From Dictyophora rubrovolvata (taxonomy: Eukaryota > Basidiomycota > Agaricomycetes > Phallales > Phallaceae), in assembly GCA_029959195.1 (NCBI GenBank), contig CP114124.1, forward strand, positions 1,426,001 through 1,490,000: a stretch of DNA of 64,000 nucleotides, given 5' to 3'. Below the pieces are notes generated by a model. It was not told where the DNA came from and did no database searches. It saw only the letters and a program-made list of their open reading frames with translations. The position numbers were made by a program, and so were the translations under genes. This document shows positions 45,337 through 56,386 of this stretch, in pieces. The first letter of the stretch is position 1. Each line of letters opens with the position of its first letter.

Positions 45337-47427
45337 ATGGGATTTGGTCGTTGGCCGGTAGGAGGAATTCGAGCATGGATCCACCAACCCACTCGTAACT
45401 TTCATTGCTCACAAAGAATACGAACCGATGGTTCATCTATTTCCTTCACTTTCAATTCAACTCTATTCCCCCAATACCAGAATTCCCCCGACCCTCTTCA
45501 TTCTTCTTCCGTCGAAAAGTATGGTTTGGACACCGAGGATCCTAGTCTCAAAACCCGCGCTTTTCAACTAAAATGGGAAACATTACTTGATAGTTTATCC
45601 CGAGACCGTCCCAATCCTAAAAGTGTCTGGGAAGCTTATTGCGACCTCGGCTCTTTTGTCGGGTTCGAAAAAATACCATTACGAATACACCAACAAACCC
45701 TACGAAAAGCCGTTCCTCCAAAAGAGCGACTTGGTTCGATAATTGCAAAACGTTTACAGGCCTCGCGCAAATCTTCAGCTCCTCATCTTTACGAAGGCAG
45801 GCTGCAGACGATTATACGGAACATTTGCGAGTCCGGGTTTCAGCCAGCTTTGGACGATTACCATTTCATTCTTGCCCAGTTTGCTGCCGCTGCTTATCCC
45901 GATGGTTGTAGAGCGGTCTTCCACGAGCTTGTGCATCGTCAAAAACAGCAGCCTACGTATAAAACGTATGGTTTATGTTTGCAAGCCATTGCGCACCGTT
46001 TGACGTTACCGTGTCCGTATCGTTATCTGGACAGCTTTCACAAATACTCAAGTAGGATGTGCTTTGAACTTTTGGAGGACATGTCGATGAGAGGAATCCC
46101 TTTGACATCTGTCAATTTTGATCTTACGCACAGAATATTCAAAGCCACTCAGAATTGGACGCTATACGAGTACCTTCTTAAAGTAGGCTACGGAGTCGAC
46201 CTTGCAAATCCAGATTGTCTATCTCTGGAAGTCCAAAACCAAATATCATCTCCCACTTTACATACTCCTCCGTTATTATCTGGTACCATTGAAATGCCAA
46301 ATTTGTCCCGAGGGTTTAAAACGATGCCATTCAGTACCGCCGCTCTCAATACACTCATAGACGCGCTCGGAACACGGAAGGAAACGTCCCGAATGGTTGT
46401 TGCGTTTGAAGTGCTCACTAATCCTTTGCCCAAATCGACGTCGTCATCATCATCATCCTGGCCCGATGATGACGAAGAAGAATTCGTTATCTCTACAGAA
46501 CCATCATATCAGTACCCTTCTGCTTCGCCAAATACCACGACATTTGTATTCCTCATTCGGCATATGGCAAAAGCCAAAGAAGTTGTCTTTTCACGACATT
46601 ATCTTAAGCTGGCTTCGGAAATAGACCGTGCTGAGAGTGCCCGATTGCGAAATGAGCTGGTGTCGAGACCTCCGGGTGGGATTATCGCACCTCAGCTGGC
46701 TATTACCCGAGCGATGGTTTTGCCACTTTACGGGCTTGGCAATCGTATGAGACACCGGCCGACTTTACGATGGGCATACTGGATGACACGTCAGGCAATA
46801 AATGATAAACGGGAAGATTTGCATTTTTTTAGTGGCTGGCGAGACAAACACTACCGACCTCTGGAATTTTCCGACGACGACTCAGCGGGGGAAACAGGGT
46901 TGCCAGGTCATGATGACGTGAGTAATTCGACGACATCATTACCGGTGGTTGAAGATCAGGTGGCGATGTCGAGTGCCCAAAGGCATGAAATACTACCGTC
47001 GAATCTCCGTGTAGAGTTCGACAGCCCTGTAGCTGGGATAGAAAAAAGAGAAGGAGAGATTTCAGGGGCAAATTCTGATCTGCCTAAAAAGCCGTTTCAG
47101 ATCGATTTACACATTACTCTGCTGGAACGGGATATTCAGCAATTGGAGGGGTTGTGCGTGGGAACAAGAGAGGCTCTCAAACGTAGTACTCATAGGTTGA
47201 AGGAAAAGCTCGGTCGAAGGGTTTGGAGTAGTAAAGATATATTTTTAGCGAGTAGGGAACGGAGAGTTCACGTGGATAGGGGAGAGTGGATGAGTATTGT
47301 CGGATTTGGAACTAGCGGTCTAGGGAAGGGTATGGGAAATGCAAATTCTCAGACTGGACGTGATCTTCCAAGATGGATGGAAGAAGATGGCGAGGGGGAG
47401 TCGGGCGTACAAAACGCTATCACTTAG
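45337..47427 (+). CDS. mitochondrial PPR-like helical-repeat protein
   Basis: This is a single intronless frame of 696 residues, unlike most neighbours. The start MGFGRWPVGGIRAWIHQPTR followed by NFHCSQRIRTDGSS is basic and acid-poor, as in mitochondrial presequences. The body has paired helices of about 35 residues in pentatricopeptide style, for example GFQPALDDYHFILAQFAAAA plus YPDGCRAVFHELVHRQKQQP and MCFELLEDMSMRGIPLTSVN. Later it becomes acidic and Ser-rich (SSSSSSWPDDDEEEFVIS) before another helical part, HITLLERDIQQLEGLCVGTR. Such proteins usually bind one organellar mRNA to control its stability or translation. I cannot assign a yeast counterpart, and the repeats are degenerate. Confidence 0.75.
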   Translation: MGFGRWPVGGIRAWIHQPTRNFHCSQRIRTDGSSISFTFNSTLFPQYQNSPDPLHSSSVEKYGLDTEDPSLKTRAFQLKWETLLDSLSRDRPNPKSVWEAYCDLGSFVGFEKIPLRIHQQTLRKAVPPKERLGSIIAKRLQASRKSSAPHLYEGRLQTIIRNICESGFQPALDDYHFILAQFAAAAYPDGCRAVFHELVHRQKQQPTYKTYGLCLQAIAHRLTLPCPYRYLDSFHKYSSRMCFELLEDMSMRGIPLTSVNFDLTHRIFKATQNWTLYEYLLKVGYGVDLANPDCLSLEVQNQISSPTLHTPPLLSGTIEMPNLSRGFKTMPFSTAALNTLIDALGTRKETSRMVVAFEVLTNPLPKSTSSSSSSWPDDDEEEFVISTEPSYQYPSASPNTTTFVFLIRHMAKAKEVVFSRHYLKLASEIDRAESARLRNELVSRPPGGIIAPQLAITRAMVLPLYGLGNRMRHRPTLRWAYWMTRQAINDKREDLHFFSGWRDKHYRPLEFSDDDSAGETGLPGHDDVSNSTTSLPVVEDQVAMSSAQRHEILPSNLRVEFDSPVAGIEKREGEISGANSDLPKKPFQIDLHITLLERDIQQLEGLCVGTREALKRSTHRLKEKLGRRVWSSKDIFLASRERRVHVDRGEWMSIVGFGTSGLGKGMGNANSQTGRDLPRWMEEDGEGESGVQNAIT

Positions 47428-47830
47428 CTATGCCTATCCTATATCGATTATACTAATTGTATTGAAGAATTCTTTTCTCAATGATGGTGTAGCACAGGTG
47501 ATAATGATGAATACTGAAATGGGTGAGATGATGTGTTTATGTTATCGCTTTCAATCTGAGAAGACACATGGTTCAAATCAAACGAAACTGGTACCAAATT
47601 CCGAAGTCAGCGAATTGGACGAGTCGATATTGACAATCTACAAATTGTGATATCCGAGGAATATGGAAGGCTTCTAGAATATAGAAGCTAGTGAAAGCGA
47701 CTGCCGAGTCATAAGGCTATTTAAACGGCTTCTTTAAGTTTACCCAAAAGCAGTAAAATGACCTGTGAGCCCAGTCTCACGATGCGCCACTGTACCACCC
47801 AAAGGAAGCATCGGGTTACGATTAGTTGAT
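47428..47830. other. convergent intergenic stretch
   Basis: This holds the 3' flanks of the PPR-like and FolB genes. I found no coding signal. Confidence 0.5.
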
Positions 47831-48740
47831 TTAATTCTCAAAAAATGAGCGGGTTCGGGTGAGCCGTACAGAAGAACCTTCACCCTGGATAACAGCCGAA
47901 GGTTTGCGTGCCTGGACGGAGACTTGATGAAAGTCACTGGACACTTGAAAAAAAACACGTGCAATACTGGAAACAAGGGATTCAAGGGTGAAAAACTCTG
48001 ATGAGCATATGTGCTGCGAGGACCACGTGAGTACGGAACACGAAAAAGCAGGGAAATAAGCAGGGGAATAAAAAGGAAGGAAAATGATTGATCGTTACTA
48101 TTTAGACAGCTGGCGAATGAGGATTAGCGAAAACCAGGCTTACATGGGTAATATGTTGTAAGAGGACTTGATGGGGGGGAGGATCCAAAGGGTTTAGCCA
48201 GGCACGCGATTGAGGTGTAATGGGGAAGGATATAGAAACAATGACTTGCTGTTTGTGAATTCTCTCTGGAGGATTCACGCCAATGATCGCAAGTAATGCG
48301 AGATCGGATATCTGAAGAGTGCCAGTAAACTCTGATTCGTCTTGATCACGCTTACGAGAGAGGTCGAGAGAAAAAGCACAAGGTTGCAAGAGAAGTTTCG
48401 GAGCCTCGGCATGGATATGAAGAGAGTGTATTGCGGCGAATTCGGGGTGGTTGAAGATATGGGAAATGGCCGAGTTTGCCAGATGAAATAAAGATGAGAA
48501 AGATAATGATTGAAGATCAAAAAGGGTATTAGCAAGATGGCCGTAGTGGACTGTATCCCGAATGTCATCGGTTTCTGCGACTTTTGCTAATGGAATACAT
48601 GCATGAACTGTGAGTGAGACAGGCTGCGGACGGTCTCGAGACCAACAATCGGGTCCTATATTCACCAGAAGAGCAAGCGAGTGGAGTGAGATTTCATCGA
48701 CGCTGTCCATGGCACGACGAGAATGGAGTTGCGAGGCCAT
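47831..48740 (-). CDS. stand-alone double FolB (dihydroneopterin aldolase-type) protein
   Basis: From ATG 48740: MASQLHSRRAMDSVDEISLH. First FolB unit: LALLVNIGPDCWSRDRPQPV, DIRDTVHYGHLANTLFDLQS and LHIHAEAPKLLLQPCAFSLD. Second unit: ISDLALLAIIGVNPPERIHK, then QQVIVSISFPI, and after the intron HITH/HICSSEFFTLESLVS, FHQVSVQARKPSAVIQGEG, stop at 47831. FolB enzymes convert dihydroneopterin in folate synthesis. In yeast and many fungi two FolB units form the N-terminus of a trifunctional Fol1 protein followed by HPPK and DHPS domains. Here the reading frame ends right after the second FolB unit and no HPPK or DHPS sequence follows. It may supply the aldolase activity alone or be a paralogue. The start could also be MDSVDEIS 10 codons later. 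Confidence 0.82.
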
Positions 48741-48972
48741 CTCCGGAGGTTTTCGGAAATCAGTCACGCGGTCACGGAGGGGAATATGGACGAGGCGGGA
48801 GAATCATGTGCTCCAGCTGTGGGGCTGTCACTGGCTGTCAAAAGGCAACAAAGTGATCGAATTGATCCGGCGATTACTAACCGAGTCTGCACAAATGAAA
48901 AAAAAAAATCCATCCAAAAATGCAAATAATTATTATTGTTTTCGGGTTAAATTTAGACCGTCACGCAAGTAA

Positions 48973-49007
48973 CGCGTCTATAGAGCATATATACTCTATA
49001 GCACGCG
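48973..49007. repeat. imperfect palindrome with CTATAGAG arms
   Basis: CTATAGAG (48978-48985) is mirrored by CTCTATAG (48994-49001) around CATATATA. The symmetry extends outward as CGCGT and CACGCG with one extra base, giving arms of 13-14. The left side forms ACGCGT, an MCB-like element. It lies between divergent genes and could be a dimeric regulator site. Confidence 0.5.
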
Positions 49008-49325
49008 CTCGGCGGCAGTAGCGGGATTCTTTCCGAGTTCACTTCTGTCCTGAGGGAGAGAGTTCCCAAAGCACTCTTTAAGGTTATACTAATCATTTAC
49101 ATTTGAAATTTTATTTTTGGACTGGAAGTATTAGTATGGTCTTGATTTTGTTCCTAACTCCCCGCGTGGTTCTTCGTAATTTGCACCAGCCTCCGAGTCG
49201 AGATCAGTTTTCGTACCGAACTTGTGCCCCGGCACATATTGAAAGGATCTTAACCGATTCGATCATTTCCTGAAAAAAAAAAAAAACTGGTTGGTCACCT
49301 GAGCCTCACTCTTTTGAATTGGGCG

Positions 49326-49333
49326 TATAAATA
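49326..49333 (+). promoter_or_regulatory. TATA box of the hexose transporter
   Basis: TATAAATA lies 142 bp before the ATG at 49468 and is followed by a CT-rich tract and CTCGCTCC-type initiator sequence, the layout of strong fungal promoters. Confidence 0.55.
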
Positions 49334-49467
49334 TTAGCCCCCTTAATGCAACAACGGTTTTCCCTTCTTCTTCCTCCGTGTCTCGCTCCCGCGCTCGTTC
49401 GCTTCCTTCCACCATCTCGCCTCGATTTTCTTGCATTTCATTGCTCTTGAGGTTTCACTAGACAATC

Positions 49468-51509
49468 ATGCCGGGTCCAGTCGCTATGTCTGGTGGCATT
49501 GACGCCGTCGATGCCCCCAAGTCTTATTGGTCGGGTATTATGATGACCGTGAGTGCGAAAATCCTCTTGGCCTCGCATGTGTACTAATGCGTCGTCCTTG
49601 TGTAGGCTTTCGCTGCCTTTGGTGGTATTCTTTTTGGGTGCGGTCATATCGTTTTGATCTGTTTTTCCCTGTTTTTCTAATCTCTACGCTATATAGATAT
49701 GACACTGGAACGATTGCCGGAATTACCGCCATGAATGATTGGTGCATACATAGTTCCTTCCATACACTCCGCAATCCCCGTTGCTCATTGCTTCTGTTTC
49801 CGATTTTAGGCTCTGCTCTTTCGGTGTTCCCATCCTGAAGAACGGACAACCTGTGTTCCTGAACGGTGTTCAGCAGTGCACAATCAGCACTAGTAACCAA
49901 TCCCTGGTAGTCTCCATCCTTAGTGCCGGCACCTTTTTTGGTGCTTTACTCGCTGCTCCCGTTGCCGATATAATGGGTCGTCGTCTGGGCATCATCGTCT
50001 CTTGCCTAGTCTTCTCCATAGGTATCGCCTTACAGGTCCGTACATCATAAGTATCTGTATTTCCATTCCTCTCTTATGTGTAGCATGCATTCATCAGACT
50101 GCCTCCACTAAAATTCCTCTTTTTTCTGTCGGTCGTGTCTTTGCCGGTTTGGGTGTCGGTTTGGTTTCTTGCCTTATCCCCATGTACCAATCTGAATGGC
50201 AAGTTCCCCCGATTTCCCTCGCATATATGCATATGTCCTCATTTTCTTTTCTCACCACAGCGCACCAAAATGGATTCGTGGATCTGTAGTGGCTTTATAT
50301 CAATGGGCGATTACAATCGGTCTCTTGCTTGCCTCAGTTTTCAACAATGCCACACATAACAGAAACAATCATTCGTCGTACCGTATTCCCATATCTATCC
50401 AGTTCATTTGGGCTTTCATTCTAGCCGTCGGTATGTTCTTCTTACCGGAATCCCCCCGTTTCCTCATCAAGAAACGCGACGAAGACGGTGCCGCCAGAGC
50501 TCTTGGTCGTCTCTTTAGCGTTGAACCGACCCACCCATCTGTTCGGGCTCAGTTAGAGATTGTTAAACAAAACCTTCGCGAAGAAGAAGCTCTGGGTCAA
50601 TCCTCGTACTTGGATTGCTTCCGTGATGGAGGGAACAGCATTCGCTTCAGAACCCTCACTGCTATCTTCCTTCAAGCATGGCAACAATTGACCGGTATTA
50701 ACTTTATCTTTTACTTCGGTACCCGTTTCTTCCAGAGTGCTGGTCTCGAGAATGCCTTCGTAGACTCAATTGCCACCACCGTCGTCAACGTCGGTATGAC
50801 CATCCCCGGTATCTACTTGGTCGAACGTACCGGGCGGAGAAACTTGTTGCTTATTGGCGCTGCTGGTATGATCGTCTGTGAGTTTATCGTGGCTATCGTT
50901 GGCGTCACGACTCCTACGGGCGACCACGCTTCACAAAAGGTTCTCATTGCTTTCGTCTGCATTTACATTGTGAGTAATAGAAAAAAAAATGACCCGATGT
51001 GAATGAGATGCTAATATTTTTTATTTTCAGGCTTTCTTCGCTGCCACTTGGGGACCTATTGCCTGGGTCGTAACCGGTGAAATCTTCCCTCGTAAGTTGT
51101 TTTCATTACGTCAAAGTCCCTGACCTTGTCGATTTACGCTTTATAAATAGTCAACGTCCGTGCCAAGGCAATGTCACTCGCCACAGCGTCTAACTGGTTA
51201 TGGAACTGGGCTATCGCCTTTGCCACACCGTATCTCGTTAACCCTGGAAAGGGCAATGCCGATCTCAATGTCAAGGTCTTCTTTATCTGGGGTTCCACTT
51301 GCGTCGGATGTCTCATCTTCACATACTTCTGCATTCCAGAAACTAAAGGACTCTCTTTGGAGCAAATTGACGAACTTTACAAACGTTCTACACCTATGAC
51401 TTCTCAGAAGGTTCGCCTGGAGATTCTTGCTGAAGAGGAACGCAGACTTTCTGGCAGTGAGAAGAATGCGGACTTTGATTCTCACAGCGACACCAAGGCT
51501 GAGGCTTAA
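49468..51509 (+). CDS. monosaccharide (hexose) transporter, MFS sugar porter
   Basis: From ATG 49468: MPGPVAMSGGIDAVDAPKSY. Twelve membrane helices are expected. Sugar-porter signatures: AFAAFGGILFGYDTGTIAGI, the PVADIMGRRLGIIVSCLVFS loop (D-x-x-GRR), GRVFAGLGVGLVSCLIPMYQ followed by SE, WIRGSVVALYQWAITIGLLL, the mid-loop FFLPESPRFLIKKRDEDGAA, LQAWQQLTGINFIFYFGTRF, LVERTGRRNLLLIGAAGM, WVVTGEIFP and FCIPETKGLSLEQIDELYKR. About eight exons give ~530 residues; the cytosolic tail ends SDTKAEA. It should import glucose or related hexoses by proton symport or facilitated diffusion at the plasma membrane. Substrate and affinity class cannot be read from sequence. The strong TATA/CT-rich promoter suggests high or inducible expression. 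Confidence 0.93.
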
Positions 51510-51894
51510 GGTTTAACTTGAGGTATAGATATGATACTATATTCCAAGGACAGTTGTAGTATTTTTTTCTACCTGCATAAAAATCCTCTCCCCCATTAAC
51601 AATGTTATCTTTTGTTTTAATTTGTTCTTTTTCCTTGGATAAACTTCGTTCTCTTTTTGTAGTACGTAGTAGGGGCACGCATTTACGACTTTTATGGAGT
51701 GTTTTGTTACGTACATATTGATGTATTGATTAATGCTTTGTTCATGAATAAAAACATCCTGGAGTTGGGCGTTGATGATGCATTTGTATTATATATATGG
51801 TGGGACTGGAGAACTTGTCAATTACGCCAAGATAACATCCTCTGCCATTAAGGGTGTAATATCTTTATTAACTATGAAGTCTACACAATTTATC
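51510..51894. other. convergent intergenic stretch
   Basis: This holds the 3' flanks of the transporter and ZW10 genes. T-rich, nothing recognised. Confidence 0.5.
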
Positions 51895-54800
51895 CTAATA
51901 TTGAGCCTCAACGTTGGGATGCCCCTTCAAGAATTTCTGAATGGTACTTTCGCGCAAAGGTGTGTCTGAAAATAAGGCCCGTAAAAGTCTGACAAGCTCG
52001 TCAATCTCATAATCGATGAGATGCCCTTGGTCAAACATGTATGAAATATCCGCGATAGATCCTTTCTATTTGTTTGGTGAATGATTTTGACGAACGAGGA
52101 GAGATTGAATATATATACTACTTACTATTAACCAAGAGAAATATGAAAATTTGAACCATATAGGAACGTAGACTCCCACAACCGATTGCTTAACGAAAAG
52201 CCATTTTATTTTTAGGGTAAGAGAGGAATAAAGATATATGACTACTCACTTCACCAGAAGAGTATACAAATAAACCTTCTAATCTCTCCATCATCTCACA
52301 GAATTCACTAATGTATTCTGAATCTTTTTGTGGTATATCTTGCAGTGAAATTATTTCATCTATAAAACGATATAACGTATCCTCGACAATTCGTCCTGCC
52401 GAGATGAAATATTGACTCTTGGACAATATTTTCTGAATATAGTTTTTTTTTTTTTTTTTGAGTTGAGTAAATTGGAGAGAATGCACAAAGGACGTGCCGG
52501 TAAACTCACTTTCCATTTTCGAGCTGCATCTTCTAGTTCATCGAGAATTCTGAGTATGACGTCCTTGCATTTCTCATAAAGACTATCTTCGGAAACATTG
52601 ACGAATCCACCTGCTTCTGCCAAAAGAGCACGGATAGCTTCTTGAGTATTTGACTAAAAAGATATAATTAAAAGGCAAACACAATAAGTACCATAAATAT
52701 ATAAACAGTCCACGTACGATGGCGTCTTCAAAACAACACTCTCCTAGAGTCCGAGTCCTCTCTTGTGCTTCAAGCCATTTCTCATTTTTGAAATTATTAT
52801 TGTTATCCATCGGGAACTTGAAATTCGACATTTCATTACTCAAAAATAGACAGTCATTGGACCATTGCATGTAATTGGTGGGATCTTTTGATAGCAGTGG
52901 TGCTTGCGAGATTGGATAGAGCGCGCGATATAGGTCTATTATAGATGAAGTCGTGCTCAGAAGTAAATGGCCCAGTTTGTCTTTGTCGGGTTGTAGTCTA
53001 GTGGTGGAAAATGCGCTATTAAAATTGTTATTGTTACTTTTTTTTTTTTTTTTTAAGAAAAAGAAAACTTTATCAAGTCATACTTTGTTCGAAGCATTTC
53101 TTTCCCCTCTCTTAACGTTTCTCCAGCAATTTCTAGAATACGCCGAGCCTGTACAGTAACAAGATACGATTCTTTCACCGGCGGAGCATGATCTTGTTTA
53201 GTCGTCAAAGGTGGGAAGGAGGACTTAACTTTCCCGTTCTTCAAAGTCGACGAAGCCGATGCCTGTGTGAATTGAGTAGTGTCCTGTGGAGCTGGAGACG
53301 GTGCGGGCGAGCTTGCTCCACTGGCACTGTGTGTTTGACCTTTGCTTTTTGCAGAGAACTTTTCCAGACGTGTGGCCGTTTTGGCTGTTGGAGTTGGAAT
53401 AGTGATAGATGGCTTCAGCTTGCTCTCAACGACGGATACGGGAGGGTCATCTTCGGAGACTGCCCATGGATCATCGTCCCACGGATCAATATTTCCTTCC
53501 TCTTCTTCTGCTTCTTGTTGGTTGGAAGTTTTTACGCTTTGGTTGTCGACATCCGCTGGTGATTCTCCTTCAACAGTCTCTGTGTTTTCCGTCTCTAAGT
53601 TCTCGTGACCTTCAGCGGTCGACTCTGTCTCCGGTTCTTCCATTGTTTCATCATCCCCCCAACCCCAGTTATCCTCAGCAGAGATATCATCACCCTTCTC
53701 TTCCTCCTCTTCTTTCCTGTCATTGGAATTAGTCGGATGGTCCACTGAAGCTGTCTTAGCTTCGTCGCCCACGCCATTCACGTCAGTTTCATCATCGCCG
53801 AATCCCCAGTTATCTTCATCCGCAAACACCTCGTTGCCCTCTTTATTCTCCTTGGGGGGAGGAGCAGCAAGGGATGGAGATGGCACAGGGACGGATGTTG
53901 TAGAGGTTGACACAGGTGGAGGAGATCCTGTTCTCCGAACGATCATCTCGACTCTAAATGTAGCCTTGTCGTTGAAAGAAGTAATAACACCTCTGGTTTT
54001 TTCTAGGAACACTTCCCGCCGCTTCTTCTCATAGTGCGTTGCTATATCATCCCCCCATTCTTGAATTTGTTTTCTTTTATACCTTGAACTTGTATTGTGG
54101 GCGGTTATATACTCGCTTTCGAAATCTATGGCATCGTTTAACGTGGCTAAATAGGCAGGAACGGCGGGCAAGGATGAGGGAATGGAAGGTTGTAGGAGTT
54201 TAGTGAGAAGAGATGATCCTAACGCGGTGTAAAGGGATTCTGAAAAGTCGGATTGACTTTCTGGGAGATGAAGGAGTAAATGAGATCGCAGGAAATGGGT
54301 AAATGAGCGCAATGATTGAACAGGCGAGGCGGATTTTGGAGATGAAACGACTGAAAACGTGGCTGGGGAAGAATCAGCTTCTGATGAGGTAGATATTGCA
54401 TGCGAAGGTAGGAGAATTGGATCTACGATTTTTATTAACAAATCACGGCGGAAGCTTGCTAGCTTGCTTGCTAGGGAGTCCTGTGACAGTGAAGCCAGAA
54501 TGGCTGAAAGGAATATTTGGGTTGATTGGGGAGATACTTGTGAAAAAAATGTTTCGATATTAGAGAAAAAACAAGCTCATCTGATGGCTTGAGAACATAC
54601 CAACTGTCCATTGATGAATTTGGAGTTTCATGGGATCCGAGATTGATATACAACGGTCATAAGCGTCGCTCAACTGCTCTTGAACATGATCACGGAGGGT
54701 TCTAAAGCGTTTCTGGTACACAGCTAAGTCAAAATTACTAATAAATGGAGATGTAATAATGTGGATAATTACTTTGATGTCCAGCATGATGTTTGCGTTT

Positions 54801-55442
54801 TGAAGTGGAATGGAGGCAGCAAGAATGGAGGAATCCAGTTCGCGACATATCTTTGTCGACTCAGGCAATTCCCCGCGGTCCATATATGAACGTAGCTTTT
54901 GCAGTCCGAGACATAAGTGAAGGAGTTGTTCAAACGCGTGGTAAGTAACCTCTGTTTCGAGAGCTAGTCGTTCTCGGGTGGAATAGGAAGACAACGTTTG
55001 GCTAAGTTTGGGTAGGATTCCGGTCTATATTGTAAAACTGTATGGATCATGTTTGAAGTCTAACAATAAGGGATAAACGGCATACGGCTGGAGATTCAAC
55101 ACTTTCTTCGAGGTTGGTCACTGTGCTTGTTATTTCGTGCAGCCGTGTCTGTAAATCAATAGAGGATTGGTAGAGCCGTTCGAACTCGGGCAAATCTCGT
55201 TGAATTCTGCCTGCAATAGAATTCTAAGCAGAAGCCTAAAGGTGAGTGAATCAGATTCATGGGGCTAGTTGAAAGCGTACTTTGGTTTCGGTGATTGCGT
55301 CGTCCAATTCGGCGGCCCACGAGGCAACCAAGTTTGCATTGAGTTGTTGGAAAGATGTCTGGCCAAGCTTATTGAGAATTTGGGTCGCTTTGTCTCGCGA
55401 AAAACCACCTTTTGGAAGATGGTCCGGCAACTCGAATGCCAT
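51895..55442 (-). CDS. ZW10/Dsl1-type tethering and kinetochore protein
   Basis: From ATG 55442: MAFELPDHLPKGGFSRDKAT begins a long helical protein. Recognisable parts are FQQLNANLVASWAAELDDAI, ALETEVTYHAFEQLLHLCLG, ESTKICRELDSSILAASIPL and FRTLRDHVQEQLSDAYDRCI. Then comes AYLATLNDAIDFESEYITAH. A large acidic insert follows, with repeated tryptophan motifs (DEDNWGFGDDETDV, AEDNWGWGDDETME, DPWDDDPWAVSEDD). The C-terminal third matches ZW10: GGFVNVSEDSLYEKCKDVIL, SAGRIVEDTLYRFIDEIISL, GSIADISYMFDQGHLIDYEI and FLKGHPNVEAQY. About nine exons give near 900 residues. ZW10 proteins tether Golgi-to-ER vesicles in the Dsl1/NRZ complex and, in animals, serve the RZZ kinetochore complex. The acidic W-repeat insert may be the COPI-binding region, since yeast Dsl1 binds coatomer through acidic Trp motifs; this is inference. 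Confidence 0.82.
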
Positions 55443-55603
55443 GACGTTACTGTATAGAGTAGGTGCGGACTCACTGCTGCCAGTCTCAGGCTCAGGTTAT
55501 TATTAGCCGCCCAATATGTAGGTGACTATATATTTACGTGTACGGTGTACATATCACAATCTACTATATAGTAAATAATAGTATATGGGTATAGAGTACT
55601 CTT

Positions 55604-56154
55604 TCACTGGCGGTCTCCAAAAAGCTTCTTGCCTCGGTTGTTGACGTTCATGAAGGAAGGACGCGCATCCATTTCGTCGGCCGTTCTGTGCAAATGCAAA
55701 ACAAAACGTCAAGAGCGAATACAAAAAGCAAGAATGACAGTCAAAACTGCAATTTACCTTCCCTTCATTTCACTAGACCATGTTATTTCTTTAAGCGGCG
55801 GGGTGTTATACACGGCAGCCACGATTCCTAAACCCAAAGCTATGATGGCTTCCAGAACAATCTGTGCCCGACAGTAAGCAAGGACCCAACGCATTCAATT
55901 CGAACATACATCGCGAGGAAGTGGACGGTCTTGAGGACGTTCCAATGCTTTCAACTGCGAAAGATCTGTGCCAAGCCAAGTAAATGAGAATGCTACCTTT
56001 GCAGCAGAACAACCTGAACAGCCATACGTTCATATGTGGAAAACGCAACTAAGAAACGATGAATTAAGACATATCGAGTGACTAAATCACTGCACGCACT
56101 GTGAAATAACAATACGCTTGCCAAGATAAGCACTGGTTTGGCCACCGTGCCCAT
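55604..56154 (-). CDS. EMC5/MMGT-type ER membrane complex subunit
   Basis: From ATG 56154: MGTVAKPVLILASVLLFHIA gives the first membrane helix. The spliced text continues FSTYEHLSQLKALERPQDRP and LPRD, then IVLEAIIALGLGIVAAVYNT (second helix) and PPLKEITWSSEMKG. The tail is RTADEMDARPSFMNVNNRGK plus KLFGDRQ. About five small exons give ~118 residues, the size of Emc5/Kre27 and of vertebrate MMGT1. The family is a core subunit of the ER membrane protein complex, which inserts transmembrane helices; a magnesium-transport role has also been proposed. It is divergent from a sterol O-acyltransferase gene with 232 bp between starts. Confidence 0.88.
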
Positions 56155-56386
56155 ATGTATTACGGTTTTGAGCTTGGTCGCTGGTCGCCCGGCCGCTTGC
56201 TTGGTCAGTTTTCCGGCATAATCCGCACCGGAGCGGCAAGGGTATAACCGCACATGGACGAAGCCCGTATGACGTTTATATTCTCCCCAACCTTCTTTAT
56301 TCGTTTCGTTTTTCCTAATCTCGCAATCATTTTCGTTTTATTCGTTCGGTATTTCCGTCCTCACTTGGTATTCGCGGCCAGAAGCA

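Larger units (their letters stand above)
48741..49467. other. divergent promoter region of the FolB and hexose-transporter genes
   Basis: This 727-bp interval contains a strong inverted repeat at 48973-49007, a TATA box at 49326, and a long CT-rich tract (about 49365-49440) before the transporter start. No coding signal is seen. Confidence 0.55.

Noticed and set aside
53723-54034. Plus-strand open frames opposite the acidic region of ZW10
   Set aside because: They are antisense to Asp/Glu/Ser-rich codons of the real gene.
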